A model generated the notes under the pieces. It saw only the letters and a program-made list of their open reading frames with translations, was not told the DNA's origin and searched no databases. From Ceratopteris richardii (taxonomy: Eukaryota; Streptophyta; Polypodiopsida; Polypodiales; Pteridaceae), in contig CM035439.1 of the NCBI GenBank assembly GCA_020310875.1, positions 141,365,139 to 141,429,138 on the forward strand: 64,000 nt of DNA, given 5' to 3'. This document shows, piece by piece, positions 9,971 through 22,318 of this stretch; position 1 is the stretch's first letter; every line of letters starts with the position of its first letter. Both the position numbers and the translations under genes were made by a program.

Positions 9971-12900
9971 TCACTCCACAAAAGGAAGTAAGCCCAAAGC
10001 TTTGCGGAAAGCTTCAAACTTCTCCCTAGGGAGAGCCTTTGTGAAAAGGTCTGCAATGTTCTCCTGCGTGGGCACATATGCCAAGCTGATCTCCCCAGCA
10101 GAGAACCTCTCCCTGACATAGTGATAATGCACCTCCATGTGCTTAGTGCGAGCATGGAACACAGGGTTCCTCGCAACTGCCAATGCGCTCTGACTGTCAG
10201 TGAAGATGGTGGTGGTAGAAGACTATCCAACACCCAAATCAGCCATAAGGCGTCTGAGCCACACACACTCAACAGTCGCTGTGAAAGCTGCCCTATACTC
10301 AGCCTCACAACTGGAAGTGGCCACAGTAGGCTGCTTCTTGCTCAACCAAGATATACATGAGCTACCAAGCATGAAGCAAAAACCACTGGTGGACACACGA
10401 GTGTCATAGCAACCAGCCCAATCTGAGTCAGAAAAAGCATGCAAATCTGGCGGTAGTGATCCCCCCTTGGGATAAAACAACCCAAGTAGCCGAGTACCAC
10501 TCAAGTAGCGAAAGATGCGCTTAACCGCTTTCCAATGCGTGACTCCTGGGCAATGCATAAACCTGCTCATCTGTGAGACAGCAAACTGAATATCTAGCCG
10601 AGTAATGCATAAGTAAATCAAGCATCCAACAGCCTGCTGATAGAGAACAGCATCAAATGCATCTCCAGCATCATGAAGACTCAATCGTAAACCTGTCTCC
10701 ATAGGAGTAGCAATAGGCTTACAGTCTTCAAGGCCAAAACGCTGCAATAATGTGTCAATATATTGCGTTTGACACAAAGCCATTCCACCATCAACTTGCA
10801 TAAACTGAATGCCCAAATAGTGATGCAAATGCCCCAAATCAGACATCTCAAATGAGGCATGCAAATCAGCCTTGAAATCAGCAATATGCTTCTCAAGAGG
10901 ACCAGTGAGCAGCATGTCGTCTACATAGACAACAATGATCAAAAGCACATCATTAGCACGCTTAACATATAAGGTGCTTTCAGTTGGACTGTTCTCAAAA
11001 CCATGTGCAATCAGATAGGCATGTATTTTCTCATACCAAGCACGTGGTGCTTGCTTTAAACCATATAACGCCTTCTTTAACCTGCACACCTGGTTTTCAT
11101 GCCCTTTCTGCACAAAGCCACGGGGCTGAAAAACATACACTTCTTCATGCAAGTCACCATTCAGAAATGCTATTTTAATGTCCAACTGATGTACATTCCA
11201 ACCATGATGGGCAACAAGTGCACAAATGCTCCGAACAGTAGTCATACGGCATGTAGGTGCAAAGGTCTCATCAAAATCAATGCCTCTTTCCTGCGCATAA
11301 CCCTTTGCAACAAGCCTAGCCTTATACCTGTCAACTGTACCATCAGGTTTACGCTTCAGCTTGTATACCCACTTAGTGCCAATGGCCTTCTTGCCAGGAG
11401 GCAAGTCACATAAAGACCATGTACCATTCTTCATTATAGCATCATATTCAGATTGCATAGCAGCCATCCAATTTTCTGAATTTTGTGCTTCATCAAAAGA
11501 AACAGGCTCATTCTCATCACAAAGACTAGATGCAGCCATAGCATAGCAATCTGATGCAAAGGAGGTACTATGAGAGCCTGAACGAGTACGATATGACAAA
11601 GGTGCATCTAATTTGCTGTCACGCAAAGTCTGCACCAGCCATTTTGGCATAGTTTTTGCCTGTTCAATATCAGCTCTCTTATCAACAAGTGCATCATGTA
11701 AATCTGCATCAGAAATGGCATGATCTGCATCATCATATGAAACTTGCAAAGGCTGAGAAGTTGCCTCATTAGGACCAGCGCTAGCCTGTCCACCTGTAAA
11801 AAGAGGCATCAAAGTATCATACATGTCTTTGGAGCTAACAGATGTCTCCTTAGTACATGAAAGCAATGGCTGAATAGCATCTTCCACAAAGACATCACGG
11901 CTAACCAGAATGCGTTTAGTCTGTGGATGATACAAACGATAGCCTTTACTTTCAGAATTATACCCAACAAAAATACATTTTACTGCCTTATCATCCAATT
12001 TTCTGCGATGTTGTTCAGGCACTAATGCATATGCCAAACAACCAAAAACACGCAGATGAGCAACAGATGGCTTGCGGTCATGCCAAGCCTCATATGGAGT
12101 GATAGACTGCAACGCTTTCATGGGACACCTGTTCAGTACATATGCTGCACACATGACGGCCTCAAGCCAGAAACTATGTGGTAAAGCCTGACTTTTGACC
12201 ATGCACCTCGCCATCTCCATGAGTGACCTGTTCTTTCGTTCAGCAACTCCATTCTGTTGAGGTGTATACGGCACTGTACACTGGTGTTTTATCCCACGTT
12301 CGGCCAGAAATGCATTAAAATCTGAAGACATATATTCCCCCCCTCGATCAGAACGGAGGGTGCCCATTTTACATGCTGACAGATTTTCAGCCAAAACCAA
12401 AAACTGTTTGAAGCACATGAACACTTCGGACTTTGCTTTGAGTGGATATACCCATGCATGCCTGGAAAAATCATCAATGAAAGTCACGAAGTAAAGGTAA
12501 TTTCCAAAAGAGGGTGTCTGCATAGGACCACAGGCATCACTATGTACAAGCTTCAATTTCTGCATAGCCCGAATTGAACCATCTTTTGGAAAGGAAGAAC
12601 GCTGCATTTTGCCCAAAATACAGCCTTCACAAACATGTTTTCCAGGTGCCTCAAGTTTGGGCAAAGAGGACACCATTTCAGATTTCTGCAGGCGTAACAA
12701 ACTAGCAAAATTCAGATGACCAAAGCGTGCATGCCAAAGCTTTGCATCTGACATAGCATGAGAATCATGAACTGCACATGCCGAATCATTCACAGATTTT
12801 TCATAGTCTATGAGCTTATACAGCCCACGACATAAAATGCCAGAAGCAATAATCACATCGCCGTTTGAGAGATCATGGACTGTACACCTGTCATCAACGA

Positions 12901-14233
12901 ATTTCACAACCAAGCCAATCTTGGCTAATGCAGAAACTGATAACAAGTTCTTTTTGATCCCTGGCACAAATAAAGCATCTGACAAAGTGAAAGAACTACC
13001 ATCAGCAGTAGTCAGAATGATCTTACCAACTCCCATAACAGTATAAGAGGAGTTATTGGCGCATGTGACAGTATTCCCTGTAGGGGCAGGCTCGAGTGAA
13101 GAGAAGAAACTGCGCTGCGAGGTAATATGTTTGGTTGCCCCACTGTCAAAGTACCAAACATCTGAGTCTACTGCAGACATGCACTGATCATGAGAAGATG
13201 GGTCAAAACTGCAAACAGTAGTAAACGCCCATTCTTCTTCCTGCACAAGATTTGCAGACTCTGTTTTTGGTGTAGAGGCCTCTGCAACAACCATTCCAGC
13301 CTCTTTCTTCTTTGCCTCTTTAGCAGCCAGTTTTGGACAGTTCTTTATAATATGATCATTTCCTTTACAGTACTTGCAGAACAATTTCTGCTTTTCTGAT
13401 TTCTTCTCATCTTTATCTTGGTTCTTCGATTGTGCAGCATTTGCAGATTTCTGCTTACTAGTAGAAGAGCTCCATTTTCCTTTGCCCTTCTGACTAGCCA
13501 GGAAAGCTTGATCTGCAACACGCATAATGGACCTGTTCTGCCTGGACTGATCTTCCTGCAACAGAACAGAGACTAATTCCTCAAATGACAAGGCATTCGG
13601 ATTGCCTTTCATCATCAATCGAAGAGTAGAGGCAAAACTCTGATATGAATCAGGAAGGCCATTCAGAACGGTCTGCATAAGTGAGCTATCTGGTATAACC
13701 TCATCAGCAGAAATCAATTGTTCCTTCAGGTCTTTGATCTTTGTAAGAAAATTGTCCATCGAATCACCTTCATTCATGTGCTCACTCTCCAACTGTTTTC
13801 GGAGGTAAGCAACACGAGCCTCATTCCTAGCCTGGTACAAAGTGGTAAGTGTATCCCAAGCATCCTTTGTTGTTCTACAAGAGCGAATGTGAGGAATAAT
13901 GGCACGTTTGACAGACAAAGCTATCAATGCATGTGCCTGGGCATCTCTGCCATCCCAACGAATCTGCTCTGCAGTAGGTGGAACAGAAACAGCAGCACGA
14001 ACAGGAATCTGCGGAATATCATCTTCAACACCATCTTCATCAGCTCCAACATCTGTATTTGCAGTACCTGTCGTTACAGGTGTAACAGGACGTCTTTCAA
14101 CACCCTACACAATGTTCCACAATCCTTTTGCAACCAGTACATGTCGCATCATATAAGCCCATAATGGGTAGTTGGTACCATCCAACTTATCCTCAACAGC
14201 CAACATACAGAATACATCACTGCTTTCAGCCAT
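9971..14233 (-). pseudogene. Copia A gag-pol polyprotein with two TAG stops
   Basis: A single 1,421-codon frame from ATG 14231-14233 (MAESSDVF) to the stop at 9971-9973, broken by TAG at 14105-14107 and at 10223-10225. Between them 1,234 codons are open. Order: gag of the UBN2 type (DAWDTLTTLYQARNEARVAYLR), zinc knuckle CKYCKGNDHIIKNCP, protease (WYFDSGATKHIT), gag-pre-integrase zinc region (LWHARFGHLN...CEGCILGKMQ), integrase (HSDACGPM, LRSDRGGEY, NGVAERKNR), reverse transcriptase (YVDDMLLTG) and RNase H (SDSDWAGC, SSCEAEYRA); the second TAG cuts off the last 83 residues, including ARTKHMEVHYHYVRE. The first stop reads CAG in D, so it is a C-to-T change; the second fits the same change. The gag start is shared with D. 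Confidence 0.93.
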
Positions 14234-14520
14234 GGCCGGTGACTAAAATACCTTGATGCAGAAAATTGACTGTATCTCAAAAAGTTGAACAGAACTACCC
14301 AGACGAGTTCTGCTAGACCTGTAGCAGACTTCGAGACGCTTAAACTGGCGAACAGAAACTGGTATATACCTTTGGCACAAAAGGACGAAATAGCCTGCAC
14401 AAGCACTGCAATAGTGCGTTCGGAGGCCGAAAACACCCTGAGTATGCTCACCAAATTTTGTGCGAATCTGAGACTGCAAACGGAGGAGTGTCGACGGCGC
14501 CCTAGAAGAATCAACGACCT

Positions 14521-14532
14521 GCTCTGATACCA
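14521..14532 (-). other. Copia A primer binding site (initiator Met tRNA)
   Basis: TGGTATCAGAGC on the minus strand, two bases inside the 5' LTR. It is complementary to the 3' end of plant initiator methionyl tRNA, the usual primer of plant copia elements. Confidence 0.95.
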
Positions 14533-14534
14533 AT

Positions 14535-14764
14535 TGTTGGAGTTAGACGTCTGCGGAAGCACGTGAATAGCACAAGGAAGAGGAAGAAGCTTGGAGCACA
14601 ACACACAAGACTGAATGTATTACTAGAGAATGTACAAAGATAAGTAGCCCTTTAGGGCAATAGGCGTATATACAAGCCCGGGGAAAAAAACCTCCTAAAG
14701 AGGGAAAAAAGTGCCCCGGTGGTCCTAGAGTGTTCACACACATCACTACCTAAATATATCAACA
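14535..14764 (-). repeat. Copia A 5' LTR
   Basis: 230-bp partner of 9667-9896, adjoining the primer site, therefore the promoter-bearing copy. The right flank AATGA completes the target duplication. Confidence 0.93.
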
Positions 14765-14842
14765 AATGACAGTTTTTTTTTTTACCTTCCAACGTCACAA
14801 ATCTACGATCTTACCATCACAACGCTCGTCCTCGAAGCTCTC

Positions 14843-14860
14843 TCCCCGGCAACGGCGCCA
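14843..14860 (-). other. G1 primer binding site (Asp tRNA)
   Basis: TGGCGCCGTTGCCGGGGA on the minus strand, five bases inside the LTR end. It is complementary to the 3' end of plant tRNA-Asp, a primer known from Athila-like elements. G3 has the identical site. Confidence 0.88.
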
Positions 14861-14865
14861 AAATC

Positions 14866-15139
14866 TGGTGTAGCTCAAGTGTAAGCACCACCTCCTTTAC
14901 TTGTCAATCCGCGGAGACGTGAGGACCGGTATGAAGACCACGAGCAAGTGAAGGCACAAGTGCATGAGTGAAAGCACACAAACATGCACACACATACACA
15001 CACACGCGCACAAAGTAAGATCACAGAGAGGAACAATGGAAAGCTTAGATTGCAAAAGAGTTCTCTTACCAAAGTTCTATTCTCTAACAAGCTAACCCCA
15101 AAAATGAGCTCTCTAGCTCTTTTTATAGTTTTTTGACCG
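14866..15139 (-). repeat. G1 5' LTR, truncated just upstream of its TATA box
   Basis: On the minus strand this runs from the TATA box (TATAAAA, 15121-15127) to the LTR end ...CTACACCA beside the primer site. It matches the G3 LTR (41990-42256), including AGAGCTAGAGAGCTCATTTT and a (GT)n tract (plus-strand 14984-15012). Upstream of the TATA box the match to an LTR stops after ~12 bases and jumps into leader sequence of an older copy at 15140. Confidence 0.75.
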
Positions 15140-15620
15140 CAAATCTATGATCTTACCATCACAACGCTCGTCCTCGAAGCTTTCTCCCTGGCAATGGTGC
15201 CAACATTTGGTGTAGCTCAAGCATAAGCACCACCTCCTTTACTTGTCAATCCATGGAGACATGAGGACTAGTATGAAGAACATGAGCAAGTGAAGCCACA
15301 AGTGCATGAGTGAAAGCACACAAGCATGCACACACATACACACATGTGCACTAGGCAAGATCAAAGAGAGGAACAATGGAAGGCTTCGATTCCAAAAGGG
15401 TTCTCTTGCAAACGCTCAAATCTACAACAAGCTGACCTCCAAAATGAGCTCTCTAGCTCTTTTTATAGTTTTTAGACTAGTTTTGGCCCTATCCAGACCT
15501 AGTGTCCAACCTAGTTAAGAATTAGGTTCCAAGGCTTATTTGAGGGCTCAAACGGAGTCTAAAAATTATATAAATTGGTAGGATGATACTTCTAATACTC
15601 CTCAAGCTCGAGGATTCCTT
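15140..15620 (-). repeat. Older, CpG-depleted LTR/primer-site/leader relic
   Basis: This repeats the leader-PBS-LTR segment of 14799-15139 at an offset of ~341-342 bp, then continues further into the LTR (to about 15620, with TATAAAA on the minus strand at 15461-15467 and the block GAGCTTGAGGAG, as in G3 at 41852-41863). The decayed primer site is 15185-15202. Most CpGs present in the inner copy are TG or CA here. The outer LTR edge could not be fixed. Confidence 0.65.
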
Positions 15621-18600
15621 TTATATTTTCAAGCATACCTATGTTGGCATTGCACACTCGTGACAATAGGAATTGGACTACTAAAACACAATCAAAATGT
15701 TTGTTCGTGTGAGTATTATGATGATAGAAAGGGAGACATAATAGACTACAAAAAAGCATAACACAGGCAATTGCTTGCACATAAAGTTTAGGCATGCAAA
15801 GGTATGTAATATGGTGAGAATGATAAGCATTTTGGAGTTTTCTATCATTTTATTTTAAAAGATAAATATAAATTATATATCTACTTTTAGGTGCAAATCT
15901 CATAACTGGGAATGTAGGATGATCCCCTTGATGGAACTAATCATCCTTTTAGGAAGTGTGGCATCAGTCAATTCAAAACCTAGGATTTAGGAAACTAATG
16001 GAAATTTGTGAAACTCGCATTCGTCTATCATCATTTGCTCTCTAAAGAGGCTTATTTTTTAATAAAGTAAGAAAAAGAAAGAATTTGTATGTATAATTAG
16101 GTATACCTAATGACAATGAAAAATACGGCTCTTAGTGATATGCCCCCTTTTGAAAAATAACAAGTGAACTAGAGTACATGTCAACCATATCATCAACAAG
16201 ATATATGTAAAAAAGTTGGACGCAATTAAATACGGTATTCTATCTATATCAAGTGAACAATTGAGTCCCAACACATTAGCAAACAAAAACTAATTATTTA
16301 ACACATGGAATCAATCAATATCTAGCTGGCATCGATTGTGCATGGGAACATACAAGTGCATTTGTATATGGAAACATACACATGCGTGTGTATATATTGG
16401 TGTCCATATTATTTATGTTTCTTTTTGTGAGAAGTGGAGAATGACATATCTACAACTCACCTTCTAGCCTATTTATAGCCATTGCATAGTCACCATCTAG
16501 AGTTCTCTCTAAGGTCCCTCTACTCATCTCGCCATCACGAGTAGGTACCTCATATGAACTCTCTGGCTTTTGGCCTTGGCTATCCACCGAACAAGGAACT
16601 TCTCATTCTTCCAGGCATGTACATCTTTGGAATATAACACTCTCTCCCCCTTCTAAAGATCATTGTCCTCAATGATATAGAAGGAGCTATAAACTTGGGA
16701 ATCAGAGTCTGCGATTTTGACTAAAAAGAGTAGAGTGTGCTGGGTGTCTAAAATACTAGATGCTAAAAAATTAGACAACTAGTCTCTCTGCTTTTTATCT
16801 AGCATTTCCACCAATAAATAGTAGTACTTGCCTGGAGCATACTTTGGGAATCCCTTTGAAGCCCAATGAGTCCATATGTATGTAGCATACGTACTCAGAA
16901 TATCCTCCGACTCCCTATGCCTAGACCTTGACCACTAACTTATGACAACTTGTCACCTATAGATACCTTGGCAGCTTGCCCTTGTCTCCCTGAAATACCA
17001 GCTGATATCTTGTCATATGGTATAATTGTGCAAAATTACTAACTCCACTAGAGTAATGAAAAATACTATGCTCATCTAAAACTATGACTCATTTGTGCAT
17101 CTTCCATCAATAACTAAGAAAAATACTATTCTCATCCAAAACAATTGGACTACACCCCAATATCTATGGGCAAATACTAAAAATAAATAGAATTATTTTC
17201 CAATTATTGCTTAATCTATAAGCTCAAGTAAATATACTTGGTTTACTCACTATAATGAAATGAAACTCAAGAAAGTTTAGTGTTTCCAATTGTGAATGGA
17301 ACATATCAATCTGTTAATGATCCAAACTATGGACCAAGATGACAATCTATCATATCCAATATATGATGAACCAAACTATGGATCAAAATATCTTCCATGC
17401 AAAGTAAATCCCAATCAAGTCTATGGAACTAAGTATCTCATGCCAATATAGACGTGCCAAGAAATACAACAACTACCACTACCTTCTCAAATAATAACAT
17501 GCAAGTTGTTCCAAGTGGACAAAACTTACTTAACATCTGACCATTATTATGATTGAGTTATTCTAAACTAGGAATGAGATGTCTCTAGTAAAGTACTCTA
17601 AGACTCTTGCACTCCCATAGATCATGAAGATGCATAATGTGAGTCTAATAAATACACTGAAAATTATAAGGTAAGTAGATGTGTGCACACTCGTAGCCCA
17701 CTAGACTAAGCATTTAGCTCACCTCATACAAACTGTGTATGAAACATGGCCTAATCTGAAGCATACCAAATAAGGTAGTACATATTGTATGAATATATCC
17801 TTAATGCAATTGCTTATTCACAATTCTTATGTGAAAACCTTGCCTTTTTGCTTCTAGGCCACTTGCCAAGAAACTTGCCTTATTTGTGATCACATATAGA
17901 GTGATTGTACTATCAGTAGCCCCTCCATTGTCCAACAATAAGAAGATCATATGAATGAACTCCAAACCATGAAAAAATTACAATCTCCATGACTTCTCTC
18001 CCATACCATTTGTCCTACACCTAGGTAGAATACAAATTTTGATGTCCCCTACCACCAAACTTTATAGCCCACATAGGTGCATGTATGAGATTAACGTCAA
18101 ACACTTCTCTTAACATGATAAGAATAAAGAGGTGAGTACTCACAACCATAACTAATAAACATGAGACCGTGAAGTGTTTTATTCCTTGTATGGAATGGAT
18201 AGAGTCATTCCTATGACTCTATCGCTCATAACTATTTGTAGCATCAACTTATCTTGAGTTGAGAAATGAGAAATGGTGTGATAAATCAACTCAACTAGAG
18301 TTGTGAAGGATGCAGCTTGCATCAAATATCCACTCATGTAGCTCGCATCAAATTTTACCTCACAAGAAATCAAAATTGATAAAACTTGTATCAATCCATA
18401 ACATATGGAATGAGAACAACTACTAAAGTTCTCATGTTCCATGCTCTCATGGCACTATAAATATTTTTAAAAATTTTGACCATCTCCTTTGTCCTACTCA
18501 AAATGGTCACCATAAACCAATGATCAATAACCAAATATCTAGGGCATGGCTAGCCCATGGCAATCACATTATATAAAAGAAAATTTTTTGAAAACTTGTG

Positions 18601-18625
18601 GAAAATCCTTTCCTTTCAATAATCT
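15621..18625. other. AT-rich intergenic or relic DNA, no gene recognised
   Basis: About 3 kb without a convincing reading frame on either strand; the few short open frames (for example 18179-18442 minus) show no family motifs or conserved start. The only structured part I can point to is the LTR-like junction near 16470-16653 listed separately. It is probably decayed transposon DNA, but that is inference. Confidence 0.5.
16440..16653 (-). repeat. Possible relic of a 3' LTR with polypurine tract
   Basis: On the minus strand AGAAGGGGGAGAGAG (16640-16654) is followed by TGTTATATTCC (LTR-like start at 16639) and, ~160 bp on, by CTATAAATAG (16469-16478). Polypurine tract, TG start and TATA box in this order and spacing resemble the 3' end of an LTR element. 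No partner LTR, primer site or pol domain was found, so this is tentative. Confidence 0.35.
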
Positions 18626-18856
18626 TGTTGGTATATTTAGGTAGTGATGTGTGTGAACACACTACGACCACTGAGGCATTTTTTTTCCTTTTTAGGAGGT
18701 TTTTTCCCCAGCTTGTATATACGCCTATTGCCCTAATGGGCTACTTATCTTTGTACATTCTCTAGTAATACATTCAGTATTGAGTGTTGAGCTCCAAGCT
18801 TCTTCTTCTTCTTCCTTGTGCTGTTCACGTGCTTCCGCAAATGTTTAACTCCAAAA
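18626..18856 (+). repeat. Copia D 5' LTR
   Basis: ~231 bp starting TGTTGGTATATTTAGG; aligns along its length with the A LTR (minus strand). The terminal CAACA has become CAAAA, one sign of age. Left flank is AATCT; the other end is missing, so a target duplication cannot be tested. Confidence 0.9.
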
Positions 18857-18858
18857 AT

Positions 18859-18870
18859 TGGTATCAGAGC
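18859..18870 (+). other. Copia D primer binding site (initiator Met tRNA)
   Basis: TGGTATCAGAGC two bases after the LTR end, identical to the sites in A, B and C. Confidence 0.92.
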
Positions 18871-19010
18871 AAGTCGTCGCTTCATCTAGGGTGCCGTCGA
18901 CACTCCTCCGTTTACAGTCTCAGAATCGCATGAATTTTGGTGAGCATACTCAGCATGTTTTCGAGATCAAAACAACTTCACTTTGTGGTGCCGTATTTTA
19001 GTCACTCGCC

Positions 19011-22000
19011 ATGGCTGAAAGTAGTGATGTATTCCATATGTTGGCTGTTGAGGATAAGTTGGATGGTACCAACTACCCGTAATGGGCTTATATGATGCGA
19101 CATGTGTTGGTTGCAAAAGGACTGTGGAACAGTGTGCAGGGTGTCAAAAAACGTCCTATCACACCTGCAACTGTTACAACTGCAGGTACTGAAGCTGATG
19201 CAGAAGGTGTCGAAGATGATGGTATTCTGCATATTCCTGTTCGTGCTGCGGTTTTTGTTGCATCTACTGTAGAGCAGATTTGCTAGGATGGTAGAGATGC
19301 CCAGGCACATGCATTGATAGATTTGTCTGCCAAACGTGCCATTATTCCTCACATTCGCTCTTGCAGAACAGCTAAGGATGCTTGGGATACACTTACCACG
19401 TTGTACCAAGCTAGGAATGAGGCTCGTGTTGCTTACCTCCGAAAACAGTTGGAGAGTGAGCACATGAATGAAGGTGATTCTATGGACAGTTTCCTAACAA
19501 AGATCAAAGACTTGAAGGAATAATTGATTTCTGCTGATGAGGTTATACCAGATAGCTCACTTGTGCAGACCGTTTCATATCAGAGTTTTGCTTCTACTCT
19601 TCGATTGATGATGAAAGGCAATCCAAATGCCTTATCATTTGAGGAGTTAGTCTCTGTTATGTTGCAGGAAGATCAATCCAGGTAGAACAGGTCCATTATG
19701 CAAGTTGCAAATCAAGCTTTCTTGGCTAGTCAGAAGGGCAAAGGAAAATGGAGCTCTTCAACTAGTAAGGAGAAATTTGCTAATTCTGCACATTCGAAGA
19801 AGGAAGATAAAGATGAGAAGAAATCAGAAAAGAAGAAACTCGAAAGATGTAAGTACTATAAAGGGAATGATCATATCATAAAGAATCGTCCAAAATTGGC
19901 TACTAAAGAGGCAAAGAAGAAAGAGTCTGGAATGGTTGTTGCAGAGGCCTCTACACCAAAAACAAAGTCTGCTAATCTTGTGCAGGAAGAAGAATGGGCG
20001 TTTACTACTGTCTGCAGTTTTGACTTATCTTCTCATGAGCAGTGCATGTCTTCAATAGACTCAGATGTTTGGTATTTTGACAGTGGGGTGACCAAACATA
20101 TTACCTTGCAGCGTAGTTTCTTCTCTTCACTCGAGCCTGCCCCTATAGGGAATACTGTTAAATGCGCCAACAACTCCTCTTATCCTATTATGGGAGTTAA
20201 TAAGATCATTTTGACTACTGCTGATGGTAGTTCTTTCACTTCGTCAGATGCTTTATTTGTGCCAGGGATCAAGAAGAACTTGTTATCAGTTTTTGCATTA
20301 GTCAAGATTGTCTTGGTTGTGAAATTTGTTGATGACAGGTGTACAGTTCATGATCTGTCAAAGGGCAATGTGATTATTGCTTCTAGCATTTTATGTCGTG
20401 GGCTGTATAAGCTCATAGACTATGAAAGATCTGTAAATGATTTGGCATGTGCAGTAAATGATTCTCAGGCTATGTAAGATGCAAAGCTTTGGCATGCATG
20501 CTTTGGTCATCTAAATTTTTCTAGTTTGCTATGCCTGCAGAAATCTGAAATGGTGTCCTCTTTGCCTAAACTTGAGGCACCTGGAAAACATGTTTGTGAA
20601 GGCTATATTTTGGGCAAAATGCAGCGTTCCTCCTTTCCAAAAGATGGTTATGTTCGGGCTACTCGAAAATTGCAGCTTGTACATAGTGATGTCTGTGGTC
20701 CTATGCAAACACCTTCTTTTGGGAATTATCTTTACTTCGTGACTTTCATCGATGATTTTTCCAGGCATGCATGGATATATCCATTGAAGGCAAAGTCTGA
20801 AGTGTTCATGTGTGCTTCAAACAGTTTTTGGTTTTAGATGAAAATATGTCAGCATGTAAAATAGGCACCCTTCGTTCTGATCGAGGAGGGGAATATATGT
20901 CTTCTGATTTTAATGCATTTCTGGCTGAACGTGGGGTAAAACACCAGTGTACAGTGCCGTATACACCTCAATAGAATGGAGTTGCTGAACGAAAGAACAG
21001 GTCACTGATGGCGATGGTGAGGTGTATGGTCAAGAGTCAAGCTTTACCACATAGTTTCTAACTTGAGGCTGTCATGTGTGCAGCATATGTACTCAACAGG
21101 TGTCCCACTAAAGCGCTATAGTCTATCACTCCATATGAGGCTTGGCATGATCGCAAGCCATATGTTGCTTATCTGCGTGTTTTTGGTTGTTTGGCATATG
21201 CATTAGTGCCTGAACAACATCATAGAAAATTGGATGATAAAGCAGTAAAATGTATTTTTGTTCGGTACAGTTCTGAAAGTAAAGGCTATCGTCTGCATCA
21301 TCCATAGACTAAATGCATTCTGGTTAGCCATGATGTTGTTTTTGTGGAAGATGTTATTCAGCCATTGCTTTCATGTACTAAGGAGACATCTGTTAGCTCC
21401 AAAGACATGTATGATACTTTGCTGCCTCTTTTTACAAGTGGACAGTGTAGTGCTCACCCCAATGAGGCAACCTCTCAGCCTTTGCATGTTTCATGTAATG
21501 ATGCAGATCATTCCATTTTTGATGCAGATTTACATGATGCACTAGTTGATGAGAGAGCTGATATTGAGCAGGCAAAAACTATGCCAAAATGGCTGGTGCA
21601 AACTTTGCGTGACGACAAATTAGATGCACCTCTGTCATATTGTACTCGTTTTGGCTCTCATAGTGCCTCTTTTGCATGAGATTGCTATGCTAGGGCTGCA
21701 TCTATTCTCTGTGATGAGAATGAGCCTCTTTCGTTTGATGAAGCACAAAATTTAGAAAATTGGATGGCTGCTATGCAATCTGAATATGATGCTATAATGA
21801 AGAATGGTACTTGGTCTTTATGTGACTTGCCTCCTGGAAAGAAGGCCATTGGCACTAAGTGGGTATACAAGCTGAAGCGTAAACCGGATGGTACAATTGA
21901 CAGGTATAAGGCTAGGCTTGTTGCATAGGATTATGCATAGGAAAGAGGCATCGATTTTGATGAGACCTTTGCACCTACATGCCGTATGACTACTCTTCGG

Positions 22001-22318
22001 AGCATCTGTGCACTTGCAACTCATCATGGTTGGAATGTACATCAGTTGGAAATTAAAACAACATTTCTTAATGGTGACTTGCATGAAGAAGTGTATGTTT
22101 TTTAGCCTCGTGGCTTTGTGCAGAAAGGGCATGAAAACCAGGTGTGCAGGTTAAAGAAGGCATTATATGGTTTAAAGCAAGCACCACGTGCTTGGTATGA
22201 GAAGATACATGTCTATCTGATTGCACATGGTTTTGAGAGCAGTCCAACTGAAAGCACCTTATATGTTAAGCGTGCTAATGATGTGCTTTTGATCATTGTT
22301 GTCTATGTTGACGACATG
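19011..22318 (+). pseudogene. Copia D gag-pol polyprotein, decayed and truncated
   Basis: Starts ATG 19011 (MAESSDVF, as in A). Longest open pieces are 19314-19523 (gag), 19698-20477 (zinc knuckle with one Cys changed to Arg in the last position of the motif, protease WYFDSGVTKHIT), 20526-20837 (integrase start, HSDVCGPM), 21344-21679 (linker) and 22118-22318 (reverse transcriptase up to YVDDM). Relative to A there are about a dozen in-frame stops, mostly TAG where A has CAG, and a 2-bp insertion near 20809 (GTGTGC for GTGC) that shifts the frame for the rest. The frame runs into the G2 LTR after 22318. Same family as A, with no coding capacity left. Confidence 0.9.

Larger units (their letters stand above)
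9667..14764 (-). mobile_element. Ty1/copia element A, complete, inserted in G1 leader
   Basis: 5,098 bp, bounded by two 230-bp LTRs that begin TG and end CA, with an AATGA duplication on both sides, an initiator-Met primer site and a polypurine tract. One gag-pol frame on the minus strand holds two TAG stops, so this copy is probably non-autonomous now. The LTRs differ at about six positions by eye (~2.6%), so A is older than C. D is a more decayed relative in the opposite orientation. Confidence 0.95.
1..15139 (-). mobile_element. Ty3/gypsy element G1 (3' end beyond window, interrupted by copia A)
   Basis: Read on the minus strand: truncated 5' LTR (14866-15139), Asp-tRNA primer site (14843-14860), leader (14765-14842 continuing at 8133-9666), gag-protease frame, then pol to the left edge, where it stops at the start of a second protease-like domain. 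Copia A (9667-14764) splits the leader. Same family as G3, from shared gag start, zinc knuckles, protease, integrase and leader. The 3' LTR and any ORF3 lie outside the window. No chromodomain is seen after the integrase, and the Asp-type primer site is known from Athila/Tat-like plant elements, but placement in a named lineage is inference. Confidence 0.9.
18626..22318 (+). mobile_element. Copia element D, 3'-truncated relative of A
   Basis: It begins with a 5' LTR clearly related to the A LTRs, then an initiator-Met primer site and a gag-pol frame in the same order as A. It stops abruptly inside the reverse transcriptase right after YVDDM (22318), where the G2 3' LTR begins. No 3' LTR or remaining pol was found elsewhere in the window. 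Many stops and a frameshift show it is long dead. Confidence 0.92.

Noticed and set aside
14843..14866. tRNA-Asp gene fragment
   Set aside because: Only the 18-base 3' end is present, in the antisense sense next to an LTR end; it is a primer binding site.
15621..18625. Host gene in the AT-rich block
   Set aside because: No reading frame above ~90 codons, no splice-consistent coding pattern and no recognisable protein motif.
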